Source of the DNA: Fidelibacterota bacterium
GTDB lineage: Bacteria; Fidelibacterota; Fidelibacteria; Fidelibacterales; Fidelibacteraceae
Assembly (NCBI GenBank): GCA_023134755.1
Contig: JAGLUM010000096.1
Coordinates: 1-16,639, forward strand
Length of the DNA stretch: 16,639 bases
Direction of reading: 5' to 3'
The position numbers and the translations under genes are program-made. Positions 8,446 through 14,590 of this stretch are shown here, one piece after another (position 1 is the first letter of the stretch; the number at the start of each line of letters is the position of its first letter). The notes under the pieces were generated by a model, which had not been told where the DNA came from, made no database searches, and saw only the letters and a program-made list of their open reading frames with translations.

Positions 8446-9786
8446 TTATACGAGGGAAGATAAAAAGTCTACAAAGGTATCCATTTGTTCTTTGCTGCGT
8501 TTTTCGGTTACGGCAATCAGCAATTCATGATCGCGTTCAGAAAAAAACATTCCAAGATCTATGCCGGCAAAGATGGCACGTTTTTGCGCTTTTTGAATAA
8601 TATCTGAAGCGGGGATGGGCGTTTTAATCACAAATTCCTTAAAGAAAGGATCATTAGAAACAGCATTAAATCCGTCCAGCTCACATATTTTTTTATACAA
8701 ATAATGTGCCTTTTGGATACACAGTTCAGCGACTTGACGTAAACCGCTTTGTCCCATAAGTGCAAGATAGACTGTTGCGGCCAGCGCACACAATGCTTCA
8801 TTGGAACAAATATTACTTGTAGCTTTCGCGCGCCGGATATGCTGTTCGCGTGTTTGCAAGGTCAGCACGTAACCGCGTGTTCCATCAACATCTTCCGTCA
8901 TACCAGAAATACGGCCCGGCATTTTCCGCACATAGGCTTGTTTGCTGGCAAATAAACCCAGATACGGACCTCCAAAATTCAGGTGATTTCCCAGAGATTG
9001 CCCTTCTCCAAAGACAATATCTGCATCTACTTCGCCCGGGGTCTTCAATATGGCAAGAGAAATGGGATCCACTCCCTGAATAAATAAGGCATTGTGGTCG
9101 TGGCTGATTTGAGCAGCACTGCCGGTATCTTCGATACACCCAAAGAAATTCGGACTTTGAATGATTACCGCCGCGGTATTATCTGTAATGCATTCAGATA
9201 ATTTTGACAAATCGCAGATAAGTCCATTAAGCGGACAGTCAATCAGTTGTATACCGAGTGCATCAGCGTAGGTTTCCAGTGTTTTGCGGTACAGGGGATG
9301 TACTGCAGAGGAAATAACAATATCGGATTTTCGTTTAATGTTTTTAGCCATGATCGCAGCTTCCACCATCGCAGTTGCCCCGTCATACATGGAAGCATTT
9401 GATGCATTCATATCCGTTAATTCACAAATAAGAGATTGGAATTCATACATGACCTGCAATGTTCCTTGACTGACTTCGGCCTGATAAGGTGTATAGGCTG
9501 TGGCAAATTCCGGGCGGGATAAAATAAAATCAACCACCTTGGGAATAAAATGATCATATGCCCCGCCGCCAAGAAAGGATATTACTTGATGGCAGGCAGT
9601 ATTTTTCTCTAAAAGAGATTGCATTTCCATTTGGATATCAAGTTCGGAAAGAGGACCAGGAAGATCCAGAGACACATCACCTTTGAGAATATCCGGAATA
9701 TTGGATAATAGATCTTCAAAGCGGTCAACACCGATTTTTTGCAACATATTTTTTACATCATCGCGGCCATGGGGTAAAAATGCCAT
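8446..9786 (-). CDS. gcvPA: Glycine dehydrogenase (decarboxylating) subunit 1
   Basis: N-terminal subunit of the split P-protein of the glycine cleavage system, 446 aa. With subunit 2 it decarboxylates glycine and passes the aminomethyl group to the lipoyl arm of GcvH. Recognisable landmarks are the N-terminal MAFLPHGRDDVKNMLQKIGV, ISFLGGGAYDHFIP, TPYQAEVSQGTLQVMYEFQ and SMYDGATAMVEAA. The PLP-binding lysine belongs to the other subunit, so its absence here is expected. A GAGGAA sequence precedes the ATG at 9784-9786. gcvH is 40 bp upstream on the same strand. The next gene downstream is gmhA after 145 bp, so gcvPB, usually adjacent to gcvPA, is not here and must be encoded elsewhere. Confidence 0.96.
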   Translation of the reverse strand: MAFLPHGRDDVKNMLQKIGVDRFEDLLSNIPDILKGDVSLDLPGPLSELDIQMEMQSLLEKNTACHQVISFLGGGAYDHFIPKVVDFILSRPEFATAYTPYQAEVSQGTLQVMYEFQSLICELTDMNASNASMYDGATAMVEAAIMAKNIKRKSDIVISSAVHPLYRKTLETYADALGIQLIDCPLNGLICDLSKLSECITDNTAAVIIQSPNFFGCIEDTGSAAQISHDHNALFIQGVDPISLAILKTPGEVDADIVFGEGQSLGNHLNFGGPYLGLFASKQAYVRKMPGRISGMTEDVDGTRGYVLTLQTREQHIRRAKATSNICSNEALCALAATVYLALMGQSGLRQVAELCIQKAHYLYKKICELDGFNAVSNDPFFKEFVIKTPIPASDIIQKAQKRAIFAGIDLGMFFSERDHELLIAVTEKRSKEQMDTFVDFLSSLV

Positions 9787-9826
9787 TGTGTTCCTCGTTA
9801 TATATTCCTAAGCAGAAATAGAAACG

Positions 9827-10204
9827 TTAATTTGAAAATGCCTGATATGCATCTGCATCCATAAGGCTGTCAAGTTCGGCGCTGTCTTTCATCTTAATTT
9901 TTATAATCCAACCCTCTCCATAGCAGTCGGTATTAACAAGAGTTGGTTCATCTTCAAGAGCTTCGTTGATCTCAATGATTTCACCGGACACCGGTGCATT
10001 AATATCTGAAACGGTTTTTACTGCTTCAATGGTTCCGCATTCTTCATTCTGTGTAGCGCTGTCACCTGTTTCGGGCAATTCAACAAATACAATATCACCT
10101 AATTCGCTTTGTGCATAATCTGTAACACCAACTGTAACAACATCTCCGTCAATATGAACCCATTCATGGTCTTTTGAATACTTCAGTTCCTTTGGAATAT
10201 TCAT
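9827..10204 (-). CDS. gcvH: Glycine cleavage system H protein
   Basis: Lipoyl carrier that shuttles the aminomethyl intermediate between the P, T and L proteins. The 126 aa follow the family from start to end: IPKELKYSKDHEWV, then VGVTDYAQSELGDIVFVELP, the lipoylation site with K63 in GTIEAVKTVSD, and a C-terminal GEGWIIKIKM. The frame is open upstream to an ATG at 10262-10264, which would overlap efp. AAAGGGAA just before the ATG at 10202-10204 and the family N-terminus decide for the shorter form. It is 25 bp downstream of efp and 40 bp upstream of gcvPA, so the three are probably one transcript. Confidence 0.96.
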   Translation of the reverse strand: MNIPKELKYSKDHEWVHIDGDVVTVGVTDYAQSELGDIVFVELPETGDSATQNEECGTIEAVKTVSDINAPVSGEIIEINEALEDEPTLVNTDCYGEGWIIKIKMKDSAELDSLMDADAYQAFSN

Positions 10205-10229
10205 CGTGTTCCCTTTCTCAATGATAATA

Positions 10230-10796
10230 TTATTTTTTAACGCGCTCCAGATACGATCCTTCACGCGTGTCTATCTTGATTACATCCCCCACATTAATAA
10301 ATAAAGGGACAGGTATTTCTAAACCGGTTTCAAGGGTTGCGGGTTTTTTAACATTTGTTTTTGCGCTATCTCCCCGTTCCCCTGGCTCGGTGTATGTTAC
10401 TTCCAGTTCAACAGAAGCCGGCAATTCGATGACTATAGGTCGTTCCTGATACATCAGCACTTTGATCTCATCATTTTCCCGAATATAATTGACATCATCT
10501 CCCATAATATCGGTAGATATCGGGATTTGTTCAAAGGTTTCAGGATCCATGAAATAATAATTGTCGTCGTCGGAGTAAAGATATTGCATGATGTGTGCTT
10601 CAACTCGTGCTTCTTCTACTTTTTCACCGGAACGAAAAGTATTATCTAACACCTTTCCGGTCAGCAGATTTTTTAATTTTGTCCGGACAACCGCTCCGGC
10701 ACGTCCCATCTTGCTGTGTTGATAACTAACAATTTTGCACAATTCATTATTGTATACGATAATCATACCAGGTCTGAAATCTGATGTTGATGCCAA
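10230..10796 (-). CDS. efp: Translation elongation factor P
   Basis: Binds the ribosome between the P and E sites and rescues stalling at polyproline stretches. The 188 aa cover the KOW-like N-domain and two OB domains, with the C-terminal signature KPATLETGLEIPVPLFINVGD and a terminal DTREGSYLERVK. The start codon is TTG (10794-10796), supported by AAAGGAG (plus positions 10803-10809) 6 nt upstream, with no better ATG. The loop that carries the modified residue reads SKMGRAGAVV, placing R32 where E. coli has K34. A lysine-type modification by EpmA is therefore not possible. Arg at this site is rhamnosylated in EarP-type EF-Ps, but several other lineages carry an apparently unmodified Arg; no earP lies nearby. 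Confidence 0.96.
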   Translation of the reverse strand: MASTSDFRPGMIIVYNNELCKIVSYQHSKMGRAGAVVRTKLKNLLTGKVLDNTFRSGEKVEEARVEAHIMQYLYSDDDNYYFMDPETFEQIPISTDIMGDDVNYIRENDEIKVLMYQERPIVIELPASVELEVTYTEPGERGDSAKTNVKKPATLETGLEIPVPLFINVGDVIKIDTREGSYLERVKK

Positions 10797-10836
10797 GCGA
10801 AACTCCTTTCAAAATAATTCTTTAAAAACAGGCAAT

Positions 10837-10865
10837 AATTTACATCTTGTACCGGTATTTCGCAA
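10837..10865 (-). promoter_or_regulatory. Possible promoter of the efp-gcvH-gcvPA transcript
   Basis: On the minus strand TTGCGA (10860-10865) and TAAATT (10837-10842) are separated by 17 nt, each matching 4 of 6 consensus bases. The predicted leader to the TTG of efp would be about 35 nt. Such matches are frequent in AT-rich sequence, so this is only a candidate. Confidence 0.3.
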
Positions 10866-10970
10866 TAGAGAAACCATTTTTTATCCATTTCAGGTGAATA
10901 TTTTCAATAATATGTCTGAATATAATTCCTATTTTTATACATATCTGCGCCAAAATGGCACAATATAAGA

Positions 10971-11012
10971 CGATATTGAAAATATCGGACAAAATGTCTG
11001 CCATTGTGGCAG
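10971..11012. repeat. Two small perfect inverted repeats upstream of the hsp20 control region
   Basis: CGATATT-GAA-AATATCG (10971-10987, 7-bp arms) and CTGCCA-TTG-TGGCAG (10998-11012, 6-bp arms) lie 10 bp apart in the efp/hsp20 divergent region. A weaker GCCA-AAA-TGGC sits at 10949-10959. They could be activator or repressor sites upstream of the sigma-54-like element, or small hairpins. No gene product can be linked to them from sequence. Confidence 0.4.
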
Positions 11013-11023
11013 CATTAATGTTT

Positions 11024-11039
11024 TGGCACGGTTTTGGCA
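11024..11039 (+). promoter_or_regulatory. Sigma-54-like -24/-12 promoter element upstream of hsp20
   Basis: TGGCAC, five bases, then TGGCA matches the sigma-54 consensus TGGCAC-N5-TTGCW at every fixed base except one: the second T of TTGC is G here. The invariant GG (11025-11026) and GC (11037-11038) are at the correct 12-nt offset. Transcription would start near 11050, giving a leader of about 108 nt for hsp20. Whether this organism has RpoN and an enhancer-binding activator cannot be seen here. Confidence 0.4.
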
Positions 11040-11111
11040 TTATTAAAGGTGAAGATTGACATAGGAAAACAACCGGTGAAAAGAGAGGCCGGTTTCAAAC
11101 AACATAAATTA

Positions 11112-11145
11112 TTCGGCTCCGGTAATATAATAAACCGTAACCGAA
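11112..11145 (+). promoter_or_regulatory. Dyad (12-10-12) around a TATAAT box just before the hsp20 RBS
   Basis: The left arm TTCGGCTCCGGT (11112-11123) and the right arm (11134-11145), which reads TTCGGTTACGGT on the other strand, match at 10 of 12 positions. The 10-nt spacer contains a perfect TATAAT (11126-11131). The right arm ends directly against the AAGGAGG ribosome-binding site (11146-11152). As DNA this fits a repressor operator over a -10 box; as RNA from an upstream start it would be a hairpin next to the Shine-Dalgarno, as in thermosensor leaders. It is not a CIRCE element. No clear -35 hexamer precedes the TATAAT. Confidence 0.5.
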
Positions 11146-11158
11146 AAGGAGGCTTAAA

Positions 11159-11596
11159 ATGATGTTAGTCAAACGCAATTATTCTTTACCACGTATCCAC
11201 AGTTACTATAACAATCGGCTGGATAACTTTTTTACTGATCCTTTTTTCAACAATGAATTGAGTGAACCGATTCATTGGGCTCCACGTATGGAGGTAGAGG
11301 AAACTGAAAATGATTTTCTTCTGAATGTAGAAATACCGGGTTTGAAGAAAAAAGATATTGATATTTCAGTGAAAGACAACGTGATCACTATTTCCGGTGA
11401 GAAGAAAGAAAAAGTTCACGAAAAAGATTCACATTACCATCTGAATGAAATTTCCTATGGTAAATTCTCTCGCAGTTTTCAACTTCCAGGCAATGTAGAT
11501 GTTGATAAAATTAAAGGCAGCTGGAATGCTGGAGTTTTAACGGTAGAAATCCCGAAGAATGAAGTTGCAAAACCACGAAAAATTGAAATTAACTAA
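11159..11596 (+). CDS. Hsp20/alpha-crystallin family small heat-shock protein
   Basis: ATP-independent chaperone that holds unfolding proteins; cytosolic oligomer. The 145 aa comprise an N-terminal arm (1-40, rich in Asn, Tyr and Phe, typical of the oligomerising arm), the alpha-crystallin domain (about 41-132, from WAPRMEVEE through FLLNVEIPGLKKKDIDISV to the signature AGVLTVEIPK at 124-133), and a short C-terminal tail RKIEIN carrying the I-x-I anchor motif. A strong AAGGAGG lies 6 nt before the ATG at 11159; the second ATG at 11162 is equally well placed, so the true start is uncertain by one residue. It is divergent from efp and followed by a strong terminator, so it is probably monocistronic. 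Confidence 0.95.
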   Translation: MMLVKRNYSLPRIHSYYNNRLDNFFTDPFFNNELSEPIHWAPRMEVEETENDFLLNVEIPGLKKKDIDISVKDNVITISGEKKEKVHEKDSHYHLNEISYGKFSRSFQLPGNVDVDKIKGSWNAGVLTVEIPKNEVAKPRKIEIN

Positions 11597-11626
11597 GCTT
11601 TTATAAATCCCTTCCTTACCCCGTAA

Positions 11627-11657
11627 GCCCCGCTATCACAAAATGCGGGGCTTTTCT
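11627..11657 (+). terminator. Rho-independent terminator of hsp20
   Basis: GCCCCGC (11627-11633) and GCGGGGC (11645-11651) form a perfect 7-bp GC-rich stem with an 11-nt loop, followed by TTTTCT. It lies 31 bp after the hsp20 stop codon. Confidence 0.9.
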
Positions 11658-11685
11658 AAAAAAATTAAGCAAGAAGGAAAATCAA

Positions 11686-11976
11686 ATGACTTATCTGAAA
11701 TCCGATATGTTTTACAATGATTACCGGTGGCTGGACACAGATAACGAGGTGCAAGTAAAAGCGGCATCCGCATTTCAACCCGATAACGGGAATATTATTT
11801 TATATTTAATAAATAAACTGACCATAAATATATTAGACAGCAAAATACTTGAAATCATTATTCACGAATATCTTCCTAAAAGTATTCAAACCATCAATCA
11901 TGTGATGAAGTGGATCAAAGAAAAAGGTGATATGTATTACAAGATCGTTTTTCGCAGTATTGTCAAAAATGATTAA
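11686..11976 (+). CDS. Hypothetical protein, 96 aa
   Basis: I do not recognise this protein. It starts at an ATG with an AAGGA sequence about 7 nt upstream, after the hsp20 terminator, and ends 264 bp before pruA. The sequence is balanced and globular-looking, with no signal peptide or membrane segment. A hydrophobic beta/helix stretch runs NIILYLINKLTINILD (about 35-50), followed by a helix-like region with IIIHEYLPKSIQ and MKWIKEKG. There are no cysteines or obvious catalytic motifs. Credible initiation signals and plausible composition favour a real gene. It could be a lineage-restricted protein; its position beside hsp20 is not evidence of a shared role because a terminator separates them. 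Confidence 0.6.
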   Translation: MTYLKSDMFYNDYRWLDTDNEVQVKAASAFQPDNGNIILYLINKLTINILDSKILEIIIHEYLPKSIQTINHVMKWIKEKGDMYYKIVFRSIVKND

Positions 11977-12001
11977 AAATACATTATAGCGATCAGCAGG
12001 A

Positions 12002-12055
12002 AAGCTAAGAAGCTAAAAAAGCAAAGAAACCCCCTTAACAACTCAACTCTTCAAC
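12002..12055. repeat. Pair of oppositely oriented degenerate 8-nt-period arrays
   Basis: The plus strand carries units AAGCTAAG, AAGCTAAA and AAAGCAAA in a row (12002-12025). Starting 7 nt later, the opposite strand carries about three units of the kind GTTGAAG, AGTTGAGT, TGTTAAGG (12033-12055). Both fit a loose octamer of the type AGnTnAAR. The arms are only partly complementary to each other. A second locus with the same design lies at 14591-14699. Function unknown; the rest of the 11977-12240 gap shows no clear promoter. Confidence 0.45.
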
Positions 12056-12240
12056 AGCAATCAGGAGAGCCCCGTTTTCTTTACGTGTTTTTTTCAAGTT
12101 CCGGCGGGATATTGGCAATAGGTGACAATCTGTCGAAAATCGTTCTTCTGCTATGCTATTTTCTTGAATTTTGTTCTTATTTTTCCTAAACTCGTTGTGT
12201 CGTTAACTAATTACATTGCGGAAAAAATAGGAGTTATAAA

Positions 12241-13875
12241 ATGATCAATGCATTGTATAAGATCCCTCATGCAGAGAATGAGCGGGTATTGACTTATGCA
12301 CCCGGCACCCCGGAACGGGAGAGTGTAAAAAATGTCTTAAATGAGCTGTTAAACAAAAAAATTGAAATTCCGGTCATTATTGGCGGAAAAGAAATTTATA
12401 CAGGAAAAACCGTAGATGTTACTTGTCCTCATGACCATAAGCACGTGTTGGCCACCTATCATATAGCAGGTGAAAAGGAAATACACATGGCTGTTGATGT
12501 GGCACTGGAAGCACGGAAAACATGGTCCAAAATGCCCGCGGAATCCCGGGCGGCGATCTTTAAAAAAATGGCGGTATTACTGTCAAAGCCCTATGGTGAT
12601 TTGCTTAATGCCTCGACGATGCTTGGTCAGGGAAAGACTATTTACCAAGCGGAAATTGATGCTGCCTGTGAGTTGATCGATTTTTACAATTTCAATACAC
12701 ATTATATGTCTGAAATATACAAAAATCAGCCGGACTACAGTCCAACAGGTGTCTGGAACCAGCTGGAATACCGTCCGCTAGAGGGGTTTGTATTTGCCCT
12801 GACCCCATTTAACTTTACATCTATAGCCGGTAATTTGCCTACTTCACCCGCACTAATGGGTAATACCGTAGTATGGAAGCCATCCCGCACACAGATATAT
12901 TCCGCATACTTTTTAATGAAGCTGTTTAAAGAAGCAGGTCTGCCGGATGGTGTTATTAACTTCCTGCCCGGCAGTGGTAAACAAATTGGTGATATTGTTT
13001 TACGGCATCCGGATCTGGCAGGAGTACATTTTACAGGATCTACTGAGGTTTTTCAGCATATTTGGAAAACGATTGGAACCAATATTGCCGGTTATAAAAG
13101 CTATCCGCGCCTGGTAGGAGAAACTGGCGGAAAGGATTTTATTTTCGCACATGAATCTGCAGATATTGATGCCTTGGTGGTTGCAATGGCACGCGGTGCT
13201 TTTGAATATCAGGGCCAAAAATGCTCTGCGGCATCCCGGGTATATATCCCCGCAAACCGCTGGAACGAGACACGTAAAAAATATGTCAAAATGGTAAACA
13301 GCATCAAAATGGGATCTCCGCTTGATTTTACCAATTTTATGACTGCAGTCATTGATGAAGCATCATTTGATAAAATTGCAGGATATATTGATTATGCGAA
13401 AGAAAGTCCGGATGCTGAAATTATCACAGGTGGCGGTTATGACAAATCAAAAGGGTATTATATTGAACCAACAACCATTGTGACAACAGATCCGAAATTT
13501 AAAACCATGGAAGAGGAAATTTTTGGACCTGTACTCACTATCTATGTTTATGATGAAACAAAATTTAAAGAAACCCTGAAGCTTTGCGACCAAACCAGCC
13601 CATATGCTTTAACCGGTGCTGTATTTGCGCAAGATCGTGCTGTTATTAATTTCGCAAAGGACATGCTTGTTAATGCCGCGGGAAACTTTTACATCAATGA
13701 CAAACCCACAGGTGCGGTAGTTGGACAACAACCCTTCGGTGGTGCACGGGCAAGCGGTACCAACGATAAAGCCGGTTCATCTATAAACCTGATGCGTTGG
13801 GTGTCGGTCCGTACGATAAAGGAAACCTTTGATCCGCCCAAGGATTACCGTTATCCGTTTATGGATGAAGAATAA
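12241..13875 (+). CDS. pruA: L-glutamate gamma-semialdehyde dehydrogenase (P5C dehydrogenase)
   Basis: NAD-dependent aldehyde dehydrogenase that oxidises glutamate semialdehyde (from pyrroline-5-carboxylate) to glutamate, the second step of proline catabolism. The 544 aa are a stand-alone P5CDH of the type related to eukaryotic ALDH4A1, not a PutA fusion. Diagnostic features are FALTPFNFTSIAGNLPTSPA in the cofactor domain, the general base E294 in VGETGGKDF, the catalytic C328 in GQKCSAASRVYIP, EEEIFGPVLTIYVY, and the P5CDH-type end PFGGARASGTNDKAG followed by RWVSVRTIKETF. AGGAG at 12228-12232 supports the ATG. Proline dehydrogenase is not in this window. The gene stands alone between intergenic repeats and ends at a strong terminator. 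Confidence 0.96.
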   Translation: MINALYKIPHAENERVLTYAPGTPERESVKNVLNELLNKKIEIPVIIGGKEIYTGKTVDVTCPHDHKHVLATYHIAGEKEIHMAVDVALEARKTWSKMPAESRAAIFKKMAVLLSKPYGDLLNASTMLGQGKTIYQAEIDAACELIDFYNFNTHYMSEIYKNQPDYSPTGVWNQLEYRPLEGFVFALTPFNFTSIAGNLPTSPALMGNTVVWKPSRTQIYSAYFLMKLFKEAGLPDGVINFLPGSGKQIGDIVLRHPDLAGVHFTGSTEVFQHIWKTIGTNIAGYKSYPRLVGETGGKDFIFAHESADIDALVVAMARGAFEYQGQKCSAASRVYIPANRWNETRKKYVKMVNSIKMGSPLDFTNFMTAVIDEASFDKIAGYIDYAKESPDAEIITGGGYDKSKGYYIEPTTIVTTDPKFKTMEEEIFGPVLTIYVYDETKFKETLKLCDQTSPYALTGAVFAQDRAVINFAKDMLVNAAGNFYINDKPTGAVVGQQPFGGARASGTNDKAGSSINLMRWVSVRTIKETFDPPKDYRYPFMDEE

Positions 13876-13915
13876 TTTTGTGACTAATGACCGGTAACCA
13901 GAAATAAAAAGTAAA

Positions 13916-13945
13916 ATAAAGGCACTTCGATTGAAGTGCCTTTAT
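13916..13945 (+). terminator. Terminator of pruA (bidirectional type)
   Basis: A perfect 13-bp stem (13916-13928 pairing with 13933-13945) encloses a GATT loop. The core is GGCACTTC/GAAGTGCC flanked by ATAAA/TTTAT, so each strand ends in a short U-rich stretch. It lies 40 bp past the pruA stop. Confidence 0.85.
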
Positions 13946-14002
13946 GCTATTAATCAAAAATATTTTGTCATCCTGAAACGTCAATTATTTGCTGACAGGT
14001 TC

Positions 14003-14020
14003 CCCCGACCTTCGTCGGGG
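14003..14020. repeat. GC-rich palindrome, REP-like
   Basis: CCCCGAC-CTTC-GTCGGGG is a perfect 7-bp stem with a CTTC loop, followed by CAGGCAC. Palindromes of this kind are typical of dispersed intergenic repeats; only one copy is in this window, so dispersion is not shown. Confidence 0.5.
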
Positions 14021-14097
14021 CAGGCACGATCTCCCTGTTATCATGCCAGTGGGAAATTAATAAAGAATAGAACAAAAAGAATATTTAGATATACTCC

Positions 14098-14128
14098 CTT
14101 CTTTTCTTTGCTGTCCAAAGAAAAGAAG
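14098..14128. repeat. 13-bp perfect inverted repeat, pyrimidine/purine arms
   Basis: CTTCTTTTCTTTG (14098-14110) and CAAAGAAAAGAAG (14116-14128) are perfect complements around a CTGTC loop. From memory it resembles an intergenic repeat seen in Bacteroidota-type genomes, which would need a search. It is not placed to terminate either neighbouring gene directly. Confidence 0.6.
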
Positions 14129-14304
14129 CAAAAGAAAGACAGCCGCTGTACCTCCTTTGGCTAAAAATCCTCTTCATTCGCTAAAATGCAAGAAAGGTCT
14201 CACTTCGCTCAACCCTTACATTTTTACGCTCATTCATCGGGTTTTTTTAACACGTCGGAGCTAAGGCGGCGATTGAAGACAGTAAGCAGTATGCTGTAAT
14301 CAGT

Positions 14305-14327
14305 AGGACAAGGCATTACCTTGTCCT
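14305..14327. repeat. 9-bp perfect inverted repeat
   Basis: AGGACAAGG (14305-14313) and CCTTGTCCT (14319-14327) pair perfectly around a CATTA loop. It is a stable hairpin without a following T-run, so a repeat element or structural hairpin is likelier than a terminator. Confidence 0.55.
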
Positions 14328-14349
14328 TGGGCTGGAGCTGATCCGTCAG

Positions 14350-14365
14350 CCCCGAGGCTTCGGGG
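14350..14365. repeat. GC-rich small palindrome
   Basis: CCCCGA-GGCT-TCGGGG is a perfect 6-bp stem. It shares the CCCCGA/TCGGGG edge with the palindrome at 14003-14020 and may belong to the same repeat class. Confidence 0.4.
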
Positions 14366-14381
14366 GAGAAGTCTGCCGGAT

Positions 14382-14442
14382 GGTCGAAAAATAAATTGAA
14401 AAAACTTGCCTCAAGATTTTTGGGGTATTTTCGACCTTTTTT
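14382..14442 (+). repeat. Large nested hairpin with T-run
   Basis: GGTCGAAAA (14382-14390) and TTTTCGACC (14428-14436) form a 9-bp outer stem. Its loop contains the first CTTG/CAAG palindrome (14399-14421) as an inner stem. Six T follow on the plus strand (14437-14442), so it could terminate plus-strand read-through, but the nearest upstream plus gene already has a terminator. Confidence 0.45.
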
Positions 14443-14575
14443 GTACTCATTTAAATTAAAAACCGCATAAACAAAGGATATTTGAAAAAAACTTGCCTCA
14501 AGTTTTTTTCGCTTTAATTTGCATAATACTTTATTTTTTGCTCAATTAATGGATAAAAACTTGAGTCAAGATTTT
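14399..14575. repeat. Three copies of an A-tract CTTG-nnT-CAAG T-tract palindrome
   Basis: Copies are centred near 14410, 14497 and 14565. Copy 2 is perfect over 12-bp arms (14484-14510: G, A7, CTTG, CCT, CAAG, T7, C). Copies 1 (14399-14421) and 3 (14555-14575) share the CTTG/CAAG core and A/T flanks but have an extra A before the T-tract; copy 3 has AGT instead of CCT in the centre. Copy 2 could terminate either strand, including the C25-HEAT gene. Three conserved copies in 180 bp point to a family of sites or repeats rather than chance. Confidence 0.6.
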
Positions 14576-14590
14576 AAGATTTTAAGAAAG

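Noticed and set aside
9787..10229. Glycine riboswitch controlling the gcv genes
   Set aside because: The gaps before gcvPA and gcvH are only 40 and 25 bp, too short for a glycine aptamer, and none is evident upstream of efp.
10840..11040. A 66-codon minus-strand open frame between efp and hsp20
   Set aside because: It covers the promoter region and inverted repeats, has no Shine-Dalgarno sequence, and its low-complexity translation resembles no protein.
11112..11145. CIRCE/HrcA operator before hsp20
   Set aside because: CIRCE arms are TTAGCACTC/GAGTGCTAA; the arms here are TTCGG-type and do not match.
13931..14164. A 77-codon plus-strand open frame after pruA
   Set aside because: It starts inside the pruA terminator hairpin, has no ribosome-binding site, and its translation runs through two palindromes, so it is not a gene.
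14399..14575. The three similar palindromes as a CRISPR array
   Set aside because: Repeats are only about 21-27 bp and imperfect, spacing is uneven (87 and 68 bp between centres), and no cas genes are near.
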